64,000 bases of DNA from Pseudoscleropodium purum (lineage: Eukaryota; Streptophyta; Bryopsida; Hypnales; Brachytheciaceae): assembly GCA_963969395.1 (NCBI GenBank), contig OZ017796.1:31486243-31550242 (forward strand). The letters run 5' to 3'. The position numbers and the translations under genes are program-made. Positions 23,139-34,414 of this stretch are shown here, piece by piece. The number at the start of each line of letters is the position of its first letter. Position 1 is the stretch's first letter. A model generated the notes under the pieces. The model did no database searches. It was given only the letters and a program-made list of their open reading frames with translations, and had not been told where the DNA came from.

Positions 23139-24990
23139 TCACGCTCTCGCATGATTGAAGTCATCCCCACCATCTACAGCTGAAAGGGCCCTTTCCAAAT
23201 CATCGTCATCATCGTCTTCTAACGTCGGCCTATCTGAATCTTCTGATTCTATCGGATCCACATTATCATTATACCATTTTTTTTCATCTTTTTCCTTCGA
23301 TGTGTTTAATATTTTGGAATTGGTATACACGTACACCAAATCCGCTGCTCTCTCCGGCTTCAATTTATTTCGAGATTTGTTGTGAACAAAAGAATAGTTG
23401 CTCCAATTCCGTTCACATGAAGATGATGACACCGGTTGAGCCAATATCTTCTTCGCTAATGGAGCTATAAACTTGCTACATGCACCTTCAAAATCCCACC
23501 AAGCATGTGCAGACAACACTTGATCTCCCAGATTCAACATATTGTGAAATGGAGGTTTTTTGTGTCGAAAAGTCATAAATTCCTTCACCACTGCTGCATA
23601 TTCATCCGGTTTATATATTCTCTCCAAAACTTTCTTACATTCTGACATTGCATCTGTGTCATCCGCTAGCTCTTTGTCACGAAGAAGGTATGAATTCAAA
23701 AAAGCTGCGGCTGATTGGAGATCGTTGTCCACCATTCTTCTTCGGGCATAAAAAGATTGTACCAATGGAATTGCAAGTTCTTTTAGCAAACAAAATGGTG
23801 GACTTTGTAATCCGTTCACGTGCTTCTCTAACTTCCTCATGATATGCAACACCTTCCCCATGCATGGTGATTTTGAATCCAAATCGCGGAGTGCACATAT
23901 GATTGGTTCAACCATCTCCACATAATTGATGGACCGATTCCCAAAATGGTCATCAAGAACAATTTTCTTTGCCGCCAAGGCCAAGTCTTTTGGTTGGACT
24001 TTGGCTTCACGTTTCTTCTTGAGAGTATGTATATACTCAACCCATTGCGGATCTACCACCGTTTGTTCCAATGTTCCTCTCAATTTTGTCAAACGCTCCA
24101 TCATGATAAATTTAGAGGCGAACCTTGTATCCCCAAGCACCAAGAGACCAAGATTTAGCGAATACTTTCGCAATAGAGCTAGTGGCATATGTCTCTTCCT
24201 GATAAATTTAGCTACAAGAACTCCTTTATCCAATTTGGAAGCAGTCCATTTCTGTGCAGCCCAATCCTTCAATAACAAATTCAATGCATGTACCATGCAC
24301 CCTTGGTAAAAAATATGAGGATATTTTGCAAATATTACATCCCATGCGGACGGATTCACAAGAGCATTATCCGTAGTTATTAACACGACGTTCTTGGACT
24401 CCACTTGTTCAATGAACTTTTCCAACACAGCTGCCAAGTACTCCGCATTTTTTTCACAACCACTTGTATCCACAGATTCAAGAAATTCTTCACCTGTGGA
24501 TGATACAAGCATGGCATTGATGAGAGGTCGATTAGTCACGGAGCTCCATCCATCAATGGACAATGTTGTTCCAAATTTTCGAATGCTATCTTCGGTCCGT
24601 GCATTCAACTGTGTCTGAATGTTGGTCTTCGCTTCATTCAACAATTTGTACTGAAGGTCGTGGCATGAGGGAGGAATGTGTGGCCTACCGAACGTAGCCT
24701 TTTTCTTCACTACTTCTTTAAAAGCTGGATTTCGAGCCACGGAAAATGATATGTTCGCCGAATAAAAAAAATTTGCCTACACTGAATGTAATTTGCGTCT
24801 ATAACCTTCTTCAAACCCATTCACTAAGCTGCCTTGCCTCTGAGGCCTAGAACTTGATGCCCTCGGGGTTTGACGTTCACCAGAAGCTTCTGTACTCAAG
24901 GTCATTTCAGTTGTGGCACATACCATTGATACCAATTCTTTGGACGCTGGACAAGAATCTTCGTGGTTAGAATGCGATACAGACTTAGGT
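23139..24990 (-). pseudogene. hAT transposase (DUF659 / hAT dimerisation type)
   Basis: Numbering from the GTG codon at 24740: DUF659 core with TTLSIDGWSS (Asp near 63) and the TTDN Asp near 124, then GDTRFAS and an all-helical middle. The C-terminal hAT dimerisation region (about 400-480) has SSSSCERNWSNYSF. Upstream the frame stays open to about 24990 (QRQGSLVNGFEEGYRRK) except for one TAG at 24777-24779. That TAG sits where the family expects Trp in a V-W-A-x-F-F-Y motif. No BED zinc finger is visible; it may be in an unfound exon or lost. The ORF ends in TGA at 23139 and continues in frame as the Lys-rich extension. The two single stops make this copy probably inactive. Confidence 0.85.
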
Positions 24991-26879
24991 ATATGGTATT
25001 GTTTTGGGTTTGTACTTTATAGAGTATAATACTTCCATTTTAATCCTAAATAAATGAAAAAACTCCACATGAATGAAATGTTTCTATGTATTACACAAAG
25101 ATTTCTACCAATTACTATGATAATTAAATACATTGTTACATTTCATAAAATATTCTACATAGAAAGAAAAAATCATTTCAGTTTTCAATCATGATAAACG
25201 ATGTCTTCTACTCTTTTTGTTATATGTTCATTTTGTATAACGTGTACATTGTACAATCTTTGAAAGCAAGGTAGTTCATTTTTTACTCTCATTGAAATAG
25301 AAAATATATTTGTGTTTGGATTTTGAAATCATTATGTATTCTACAGTCTTACAAGAATGCATCTTGCTCTTTCCTTTGAATCCTTTTGATATTTTCTTTT
25401 TTCTCTTTTTTTTCTCGTAGGGCTCTTCTCTTGTTCTCTTCATTTGACCAGCCTATTTGGCTTGGCTCTTAGTTTTTGTTTTTTTTAATGCAATGGTTTA
25501 TGCATATGTTATAAAAAATATATATTATTTATTTAAAATTAATATATTGATGAACAAACGCATAAAGGCATTGAATGCTTTCACATTTAAAGTTATAAAT
25601 CTATCATAAATCACTCTTGCAAATTTGAATGATTGAATCGAAAATTTGAAAATGTAATTACAAGAGTTTTTAATTCAATCAATTGCATAAATCATAAATG
25701 TTGAAATGCAACTCGTATGAGTTTAGCATCTATGAAGATTAATTCATGCCATCCACATGCAATTTTCCAATTTAATAAAATACAATTGAGTACTTCTATT
25801 TCTTTCCCTTCAATTCTCCAAGTAACATTCACTTCATATCTTTCTCTATTTGTTTATCTATTTTTTGGGAACAAATGGAGAAACCATCTTTGTCTATATT
25901 TGAACATGCACTCTTATTTGATTGATGAAGAATAGATTTATGAAATATATAATCATTGATTTGTTCATGTTGATTTATCTAATATATTTTATGTATGTAT
26001 ATATATATATATATATATATATCATTAAAGGAGTATGGAAGACAAGATTGTTAGATTGTGTTCAAATGTTGTTGATTTTGAAATGATTTAGTACTATATC
26101 ATTTATAAGAATATTATAATACTGTTATGTTATAATATTCCTAAAACAATTGCAATAAATATTAAAATACATGCTAAGTTAGGTTTGTTAGCCTATCAAT
26201 TGTTCATTAATAGACATAATTGAGTAGCCCCCTTAAATAAAACACTCAATATCTAATATCTTACAATCCAAATGGTGGATTTGTCTAAAATTTTTTCCAC
26301 ATCTTTTCCAATTAATTTCCTATAAGATCCTACGGTTACATATGCCCCAAAGTATTTTTCTTCTAAGACTTGGTATTTACACTACTAATGGCAGTTTTGA
26401 AGTGTTTTTAGTGAAAAGAACTTTAGGGGTTAAACATCTATACCGTTAGATTTTGAAAAAAGAACAATTTGCTTCATTGGGGATAACTATAAGTCCATGC
26501 TCTTTTTCGATAGCCAAAACACACTTGCAAAGACTTGGACATTTAGCGGTTTACTAAGTGATTAGACATCAACTAATTCAATTTAATAGTAGAATTTTTA
26601 TTCAACTACCTTCTTACAATTGCTTTATACACAATGCAACGTGAATATTTGGGTACATATATTAAACATCGCAATCCTTTCGTGAATTTTTGCACATTTT
26701 AGCTCATATCTTTGTACAAAAACATCATTTACCAAGAATTCATAAATTTGGTCATAAAGGAAGGCTACCTTTTTTAATTTCAAATTTTACATTGAATGAA
26801 TGAAAAGATAGTTGGACTATACAGTGCCATGAAGACCTCTGTTTATCGTGCAAAATATGGACGTCAGAGCGCTTTAGGG
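24991..26879. other. AT-rich interior of the hAT element
   Basis: No gene is supported. It contains a TA microsatellite at ~25994-26022. At ~26250-26433 is a fragment of the AACCCCTAAA-family elements (right half, ATGGCAGTTTTGAAGTG then CTTTAGGGGTTAAA). This lies within the region between the two element genes, so part of it may have been inserted after the transposon formed. Confidence 0.5.
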
Positions 26880-27545
26880 TCAAACTGCCCCGTCTGCCCT
26901 CGTACCCGTCCGCCCTCATACCCGTCTGCCCCATCCGCCTAGACCCCCGTCCGCCCAGACCTCGTCCGCCCCGATACCTGTCCGCCGTCCGCCCCGTCCG
27001 CCCCATCCGCCCCGCCCCTGTCCGCCCCATACTTGTCCGCTGCCCGCCCTATCCGCCCCGTCCACCCCGTCCACCCCGTCCGCCCTATTCGCCCCGATAC
27101 CCGTCCACCCCGTCCTCTGTTCGCCCTGTCCGTCCGATTCGGCGTCCGCCCTGTCCATCCCGATCCTGTCCGCCCTGTCCATCGGATCCCACGTCCGCCC
27201 TGTCTGCCTCGTCCGCCCTGTCCTCCGTCTGCCCTATCCGTCGGATCCGACGTCCGCCTTGTCTGCCCCGTCCGCCCTAATACCCATCCGCCCTGTCCGT
27301 CCGATCTGGCGTTCGCCCTGTCCGCCCCGTCCGCCCCGGTACGGCCGATGCGTTCGCCCCCCCCGGACCGTCCGATCGGGCGGACGCCAGATTTGTCCAC
27401 CCGTAGCCGTTCAATTGGGCGGATGGGGCTCTAGGGTTTCGAGGAGGCGGACGACCGATCCGTCCGCCACCCCCGGCCCGTCCGATGGGATGGATGGGCC
27501 GTTCGCCTTTATAAGAGGGGCGGTCGGGCCGTCCGCATTGTCACT
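26880..27545. repeat. GC-rich degenerate CGTCCGCC tandem array
   Basis: About 650 bp are built from GTCCGCCC/GTCCGTCC/TCTGCCCC-type words at irregular 9-12 bp steps, later mixed with CGGACG and CGATCGG words. The same hexamers CGTCCG and CGGACG dominate both ends of the element and its short derivatives. Long Arg/Gly and Pro ORFs on either strand are artefacts of this repeat. It ends ~190 bp before the kinase ATG, so it may act as promoter or as internal transposase-binding sites; that is inference. Confidence 0.8.
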
Positions 27546-27732
27546 TTTGCTTTGCCCCTTGTGAATGCAAGGTGGAGCGGAGAGCTTGGTGGTTCATCCT
27601 CCATTGGCTCTTTTCCGAGGCCAGGCAAGAGTGGTTTATTGGGGCCCCCTTGTTGTCAATTTTTTTAACATTTGTGCGTGGAATTCACATTTAAATTAGA
27701 AAATTTTATCTATATCAGTTTCATTTGTCACA

Positions 27733-29226
27733 ATGATGAAGGGGAAGAAGAAGGTTGCGAAGCTTAAACATGGAGAGGGACCATCAAACTTGGAGGTAGC
27801 TCGCCAAAGTCCTTCGGAGAAATGCAAAAAATTCATGATTGAGCGCATCGTTCAATTTTATGAATCGGAAACAACATTGTCTTTAGACAATAAGTACATC
27901 AAATATCAAGAGGAGTGCGTGTCTAAATTCAAGGTAGATATGACACAAATGTTGTTGGATGCATTGAATGTGGCAAAGTGGCATGACGAAATGCATAAAA
28001 CGCACTTCACCAAATGTTTGGAGAACAAGGTTCATGACGCTTTGTGGAATTTCAAAGTCATTTTGGCTAAATATGGCAAGGAATGTCGACCCTATGACGC
28101 CCAGTTTGAAGAAGTGATTTTAAAAGCAGACTTGTTTAGGGGGCGATGTGCTCCATTCGCCAAAACGCACAATCGAGTTGGTTCAATTGGTTGGTGGAAA
28201 AGCAATGATGGAGTTGCTGAAGCAGAAAGGACCAAACGGCACCTCATAGCACTTCCAGATACAGCACACGTGATTGCTCTTGATGATAAAACGATGAGAG
28301 GTAGATATGCAACGATTCGAAAGGTCCGTATTGAAGGATGTCCAGGATTACTTCCTTATTAGGAGTTTGCGGCAAAGAAATCCATTCATCACCAAACTCG
28401 ACCCAATCTTGCAAAATTAGAACATCAAAACGAATCAATGGTTGTTCGAATTCCACACGCGGGTGTGATACGATTTGCTGCGGTGCTCGGAACGACATGT
28501 GAAGGTTATGCGTATTGGTGGAATGGTGGAACTTTTCGACAAATATTAAATATGGATAAGGACTTTCCAGACAACATTCAAATCCGTTTGATGTATACGA
28601 ATTCAACCGAAGAGGAGGCTGTAAAAGCTCACCATTTAGGGCGATATCGGAAGAAGAGCACGGAGTTGACATGGGCGTTTATGCATATAATGTATGTAGT
28701 GCATCTTGCTGGACATTTGCACAATGATCTTTCTCCGGACAACATCTTGTTGCATTTTCCAGAGGATGAGTCACGTGTGTACATTGGAGTTTGCGATTGG
28801 GGCATGACCACCTTAGCTTTTCAGCCAATGAAGTCTTTGTACACATTCACATCAACAGATGAGATGAAACAAACTTTGCAGAGGAGATGGTGGATGGATC
28901 CACGTATTGCATATTTGCATAAAGCAAGTGCAGATGTGGAAGTCATTCTGGTGTATTCACGTAAGTCGGAAGAGTATGCCATTCGAAAAATTGCTCGGCG
29001 GATGAATGGAAACAACATGTCAGAGGCGTATTTCAACTTGCTACTTAAAACACCTAGTGCGACACAATTTGCCTTTCATGACTTTGCAAAAGTGTTTTAT
29101 GTTTACTTGAAGCACATTTCTCCGAAGACTGATGATGAAAATACTAGTTTGGCCCATGTGATTATGCGATTTTCTAATACATATCGTTGGCCGATGCCAG
29201 ATGATCATTTCCGCCATTTATATTAG
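27733..29226 (+). pseudogene. Protein kinase-like gene inside the hAT element (one in-frame TAG)
   Basis: The frame runs from ATG at 27733 to the stop at 29226 with one TAG at 28360-28362 (codon 210). It is otherwise open for 497 codons. Residues 1-170 are a charged helical domain I do not recognise. The kinase fold follows: GRYATIRKV near 190-200, EFAAKKS with candidate ATP-lysine near 215, a Glu near 234, hinge-like EGYAYWWNGG near 257-266, catalytic loop HLHNDLSPDNILL (Asp near 332, Asn near 337), and metal-binding DWG (355-357) instead of DFG. An unrecognised C-terminal ~120 residues follow. All key residues are present apart from the TAG, a likely CAG change. Function and substrate are unknown. 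Confidence 0.75.
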
Positions 29227-29840
29227 ATTGGTAGTACAGAAGTAGTAGTTGAATAGGTTATATAGGCATTAAAAATTAGTTTAGAAATATAGAGTTGGAA
29301 TGAAAAAAATTATATGTGCAATTAGCCAAATGTGCACAATGTATGGTATTCTATATTAAATTCAATATATTTTGCCCATATTGATTATGTTTGTATTTGT
29401 GTTGATCTCGATTTTTTAAATTATATATATATATATATTTGAAGTCACAAAATTTTTTAGTTTGCCTACTGAAAATGAATTGGAATTTTTTCATAGTTTC
29501 AAGACTATCATGGATTCATGGTCAAACTTTATAATCTTTCAATTTATAAGAGACATTGTTTTAATGACAAATCGCGAACCATTGCACTTCATTTAACATT
29601 TAATTGTTTAAAGATTAAGGGAGTGACTACGAAGTAGTTTGGGTAGGGCGGTCAGGGGAAATAGGGCCGTTAAAACAGACGGGGCGGACGGGGCGGACGA
29701 GCGGGGCGGACAGACGGGGCAAATGGACAGGGCGGACGAGGTGGTCCCGGCGGACGCTGCGTCCGTGGGAACCGCGAATGTCAACGGACGCTGCGGACAC
29801 AGCATCCGCGTCCGGACATCCAGATGTCGTGTCAACCCTG

Positions 29841-30490
29841 CCCAAAATGACTGGTGTCCACGTTGTCGTATTGTAAATAATTATATTATTTAAAAACATC
29901 AAAAGATTAACCTTGAGCCCTAGTTCAAGAAAAGGGTTGAGATAGAAAAGGTGGGGGTCGTAGAGAAATCCACGGTCTTGGGTTGTACTGGATCTTGTCA
30001 CTTAGCTCAAGGGAGCAGGGTGGCTGGCTGGTTAGCTAGTTATTTCCTACTTTCACTAGCGGTGCCAAGTTGCAACTGTTCAGACCGAATCAACGAATCC
30101 GACAAGATTCGAATCCGGAACCAGCTGGCAGCTAATTGGGGACTTCTCCAATCAACCAAGTCCGCAACTTGGCAGCCGTTGTTGATCCCAAGGTGGTTTT
30201 ATACCACTATTGATTGGTTGTTTGGTATATTGACTGACGGAACAATGTTCCTGAGTCTATTTTTTTTATCACATAGGTTACCTTTTGATACAAAAAGAAA
30301 AAAATATACGTTTGATTATTAGCATTTTGACTTTATTATAAAGATAGCTAGTATAGTGTAATTGGAGTATTTAAAGCAAAAGTAAGCTTCTTAAAGAAGC
30401 TATTAGGTATAGAAATAAAGGAACTAAATAGTATTGCTTCTCATGTTCTACTTTGAGTTGGTTATAGTTTGAGTTTTAGTATTCGTAGTT
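29841..30490. other. Unassigned flank to the right of the hAT element
   Basis: No gene or repeat is recognised. The PERK gene interrupted on the other side of the element does not continue here, which argues against a simple insertion. Confidence 0.4.
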
Positions 30491-30904
30491 ATGGATTCAC
30501 GAGACCCTGACGATTGGCAATTGTCATTATCGCAATTACCGGTTGATCCAAATCAACCATCTTCATCAAGACTGCGTATGTGAGATGATGCTGGACCTTT
30601 TGAACGTCGTGTTCAACCACGAACAAATCTAGATAACCAGCAAACTTTATTGCCAGTTTTGCAATTGGATAAAAAGTCTTTGGTGATCGTTTTGGAGTCT
30701 GAATCCATGCTTTCCGAGAACTATCAAATGGTGTTTGAAGGGTGTTTTGAAAACAACGGTGAAGAACAAATGGTCACTTGTATTTCCGGTGAAGTAGGCC
30801 AACGCCTTTGGCTTCAAGGACCACTCAATCTATTGACCGCGGAACGGAGAGCTAACTACATTGTTGCTTTACTTTTGCGTATTTTGGAGTTCTTCAGTGT
30901 GTAA
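30491..30904 (+). pseudogene. Unrecognised 137-codon ORF with one in-frame TGA
   Basis: It starts ATG at 30491 (MDSRDPDDWQLSLSQLPVD) and is broken by TGA at 30581-30583. It then continues in the same frame through GPFERRVQPRTNLD, VLESESMLSENYQMVFEGC and AERRANYIVALLLRILEFF to TAA at 30904. The continued, protein-like composition across the stop points to a recent nonsense mutation (CGA to TGA would give Arg). I know no matching family. It may be a small host gene or an accessory ORF of an unidentified element. Confidence 0.4.
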
Positions 30905-32963
30905 AGCAAATGATTTTGAAATTAGATTTTGTGGTGTTAAGGTAATGTATTTTAGCCTTTGTTCTAGGATTTTTGGCTACCACCAATTAAATTTTATTCA
31001 CATTAGATGAAAGTAGTTGATTGTTTACCTTCTTTTTGTTGACTTTGGGATTAGTGGACCCAAAAAGGCATTTGGAATTTAGAAAAAGTAGGATTTTAGG
31101 GAGCCTATAGGAGAATAGATGCTCACATGGGCTGATGTGGCCCATGTGGAAAGAGAAGGGGGGAGAGATTCTCTCTTCTCTCGTTGTCGACGTTGGTGTG
31201 AGAGTGTGGTGTGCTGTAGTGCAAAGAACCAAAACTTTGTTCGGTTGTTGTGTGTTGCTAAAGACGAATTTGAATACAAAATTTGGTAGAGTTATACATG
31301 GCGGTGTTGCGCTTCTTTGGGCAGTATTTTTACTTGGTTTCAATATTGTATGTGAATTTTATAGGCTTTTGAGTGAGGAGTAGTCTGTTGCTACCCAAAA
31401 GGAGGAGCAAAGACTTTGTGCCTCTCCTAGAGTCACAAAAATTGTTAGAACAAAATGAAAATCAATGAGAATATAGATCTTGTTGCTAACTTTCTATCAA
31501 GCTATCAAACTTCTCATTACCATGTTTTTATCTCAAGTTATGAAGAGAAAGGCGAAGTAGTGTACTACCGCTAGAATTGCATGTAGGAGATCTTTGAGAG
31601 CACATAACTCGTAGGCAGTAGCTTTGTTTCAAGTGAAATTTTGATGCATCAAAGCTTATTGTATTAGCTTTCAAAAGAGCTATCTCTTACCTAAAGTGGA
31701 GCTTTAGAACATTTTAAATGCCCATTTTAGTACTGCTGATTTAGAAGAGGGTGAAAGAGACAATTGGAAGGTTAGAAGGTTGAAGATTGAAGTGAAGAAT
31801 TGAAGAGTCAAGTGAAGACTTACTTTGCAAGGACCTAACCTATGTTGTGGCTTGTGGCTCTGTCATTCCAAGCCAAATTTGGAGGCTCGTTGTCAATTTG
31901 TGTGGTGGGTATGTGGTTTTGTCAATTTTTTGCATTGTAAACCTTGTTTGTGGGTTTGGCCTGACATTGCGTACATGGCCTTACTCCATTTTGTATCGAG
32001 GGCAATGAAGTGGGGTTGATGGCCTACATGGTTGAATCTTATGTCGTTCTCACGGTGAGACTGGATTGATTACCAGTAGACCATGAATTTGAAAGTTTAG
32101 GAGCCATATTTACGGACGGTTCAGCTCGTGGTCTGCCGTCCGTTCTACTCGTTCCGTATCCTGTAGTTTCTTATCCCCTCTTTGATCCTTGAACCCCTAG
32201 AACCATAACAAGATAGGCCAACATAGAGCTGATTCAAGAAAGTTGAAGATTCGAGGTTCGAGGAGACAACGTGTTATAGATTCGAGGTGCAAATGTACGA
32301 GAAGACATCCTATTGAAGATTCAAGGTTCGAGACAAGACCAAGCTAAAAACCCTACCCTCAAGTCATTTCTAGCAGCAGCCAAAATCCCTGTGATTTCCC
32401 AAAGCAAACTCCTCTCAATACGACAACGTCAGCCCCTTCATAGGCCCAGTGGTAGTAGTGGAAATCAATTCATTTAGCACTTTGTCTTCAGGGTAGTCAT
32501 TTCCAAGTCTTATTGAAGTTACCGAAAGCCGCGTCTTTGAAGTCCTAGACTAGGTACACGCTCCAAATTTTTTACTTCATGCCCAAAGTCCGCCACAACG
32601 GGCAGCATTAACCACCCAAAATCATTAAGTCATTTCGTACTCACTAAAAGGACATGCAAAGTATTATTTGATGACTTGAAGTGACTTTTTAATGACTAAG
32701 GCGTCCGCCGTTGACTTACCTTAGTTCCCAACATTATCTTGTTCCCAAGGAGAACTAAAAATCGTAGATGAAAGTCTACCTTCATTGCACCCTTGTCCAC
32801 GGTTTAGAAAAAGGATTGCCAATTGTGCCAAATGACTCTTCCAATGTTGCTGCCCCAATGTTGGTGCAATTATGGAATTCGCAAACATTTTTTAGTTGTT
32901 CCGGACATATAGTCACTTTACAGTCATTTCCTCCAGTAATTTATTCACTGTTTTTTTTGTAGT
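30905..32963. other. Unassigned AT-rich stretch
   Basis: No supported gene. A short palindrome (CATGGGC...GCCCATG) lies at ~31126. A region near 32220-32340 repeats GAAGATTC(G/A)AGGTTCGAG motifs. It could be the remnant of a retroelement, but I see no long terminal repeats, primer-binding site or pol motifs. Confidence 0.4.
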
Positions 32964-33517
32964 GATTATTTATCCATATACGTCTTCTATATCCATATTT
33001 GTGTTTATATTCCAAAGCAATGGCCATTGATTTTTGGCAAATTAATGGTGTAGAATTTTTGGCAAATAGATGGCATTTGTTGTATTTTTGTTTATTTATT
33101 TTTGGCAAATCAGACAGCTAGGGATTTTCAGTATGTGTGTGTGTTTGGTAGGGACGTTCGCATCTTTTTAGGAAATAGTCTCACTTCAAAATCAGGGTGA
33201 TTTTGAAACCTTATATTTTAGGACATCTAGGATTCTATGTCATTTTATCATCCATTTTGAGCCTTGGTCACTTTTCATTAATTATGGCTAGTATAAGGTG
33301 ACCTTGAACTAGCTCCTTCTTTTCTTCCAATCAAAATGCTCAAAATGCTTTGGCTACAATTCTTGGTTACTAGTGTAAAGAGGTCTAAAGTGTCTCAAAG
33401 TCTAGAAGATAAAAAATATATTTTAGACTAAGTTTTTGGGTGATGTTTCATCTAGATAACTTCTCTAGCTATCATCTAAAGTAATGATTGAATCTTAAAA
33501 AAAAAGACCTTATTGTG

Positions 33518-33841
33518 CAGGGTTGACAGGACGGTCGGACGTCCGAGACGTCCGGACGTGGACGTTGTGTCCGCAGCGTCCGTTGACATTCACGGTCCCA
33601 GCGGACGCAACGTCCGCCACTCCGCCGGGACCGCCCCGATATCCATCCGCCCCGGTACAGCCGTCTGATCGACACACGGACTGATGTGGTTCACATGATT
33701 TGAACGTCCACCTCGGGCCATCCGCCCTGCCCGTCCACCTTCTGACGGTGGGAGGGACGCTGCGTCCGCTAGCATCCGTGAGGACGGACGTCCGGGTTAC
33801 GGACGCTATTTTGGGGTCGACGTACTGATTTGTCAACCCTA
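33518..33841 (-). mobile_element. hAT non-autonomous element 2 (324 bp)
   Basis: The ends are CAGGGTTGACA and TGTCAACCCTA. The flanks TTATTGTG (33510-33517) and TTATTATG (33842-33849) are an 8-bp duplication with one mismatch. The empty site is present in copy A at 11010-11017 as a single TTATTATG. The GC-rich CGTCCG-type ends match the 8.4-kb element, inverted relative to it. The last base has mutated from G to A. Confidence 0.92.
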
Positions 33842-34128
33842 TTATTATGTAATCATTTTGACAAAATTGAAGTAATTAATGTATTTGTACAAAGACATGA
33901 GAAAAAAATGTGCCAAAAGCTTTAAGACAAATTTGGGCAAATAAAAGGGTTTATGTAATCAATAGTGCAAAGTGTTGTAATTATACACACCACAATAGCA
34001 TGTTAGGAGTGAAAAGGTTCACATTAACTAAGGTAGATGGTGACAACTTTGAGTAATCCTAATTCTTTGACCAAGGTTCCAATTATTATTTTACATCTTA
34101 GAATGCTACTATTGGAATACTATTGTAG

Positions 34129-34414
34129 CAGGGTTGACACGACGTCCAGACGCGGACGCTGTGTCTGCAGCGTCCGCTGACATTCGCATCCTGGCGGACG
34201 CAACGTCCGCTTGTCCCCCGTCCGCCCCGTCCGCCCGTCCGCCTGATTACGGTCGTCCGATCGACGCACGACTGATCTGGACCGCACGATCTGAGCATCC
34301 GCCTCGGGCCGTCCACCCCGTCCGTCCGCCCCGCTCGTCCGCTAGCGTCCGTGCGTCCGGACGTCCGGAAAACGGACGCTATTTTGGGGCGAACGTTGAC
34401 ATTCGTCAACCCTG
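34129..34414 (-). mobile_element. hAT non-autonomous element 3 (286 bp), perfect TSD
   Basis: The ends are CAGGGTTGACA and CGTCAACCCTG, with a perfect 8-bp duplication TATTGTAG at 34121-34128 and 34415-34422. Copy A has the single empty TATTGTAG at 11286-11293. Of the three derivatives, its right end (GAATGT..., ACGTTCGCCCC when reversed) is closest to the transposase-side end of the large element at 21456. Confidence 0.93.

Larger units (their letters stand above)
21456..29840 (-). mobile_element. 8.4-kb two-gene hAT transposon carrying a kinase-like gene
   Basis: It begins CAGGGTTGACG at 21456 and ends GTCAACCCTG at 29840. The outer 60-100 bp of each end match the two ends of the short derivatives at 10047, 33518 and 34129, so these are the true termini. 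Inside: a minus-strand transposase plus extension (24985-21945), AT-rich DNA, a GC-rich CGTCCG array (26880-27545) and a plus-strand kinase-like gene (27733-29226). The flanking octamers GACTCGGT and CCCAAAAT do not match. The copy has therefore been rearranged, or one end joins a different insertion. It interrupts the PERK gene. Confidence 0.85.

Noticed and set aside
22360..24618. Plus-strand ORFs of 60-127 codons opposite the transposase
   Set aside because: They are shadows; the minus strand has hAT motifs such as SSSSCERNWS.
26752..27564. Overlapping Arg/Gly-rich and Pro-rich ORFs of 82-153 codons on both strands
   Set aside because: They are translations of the CGTCCG-type tandem array; every frame is open because the repeat lacks stop triplets.
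28244..29036. Minus-strand ORFs opposite the kinase-like gene
   Set aside because: They are shadows; the plus frame holds the HNDLSPDN and DWG motifs.
30905..32963. Possible LTR retrotransposon remnant
   Set aside because: I saw no paired long terminal repeats, primer-binding site or reverse transcriptase/integrase motifs.
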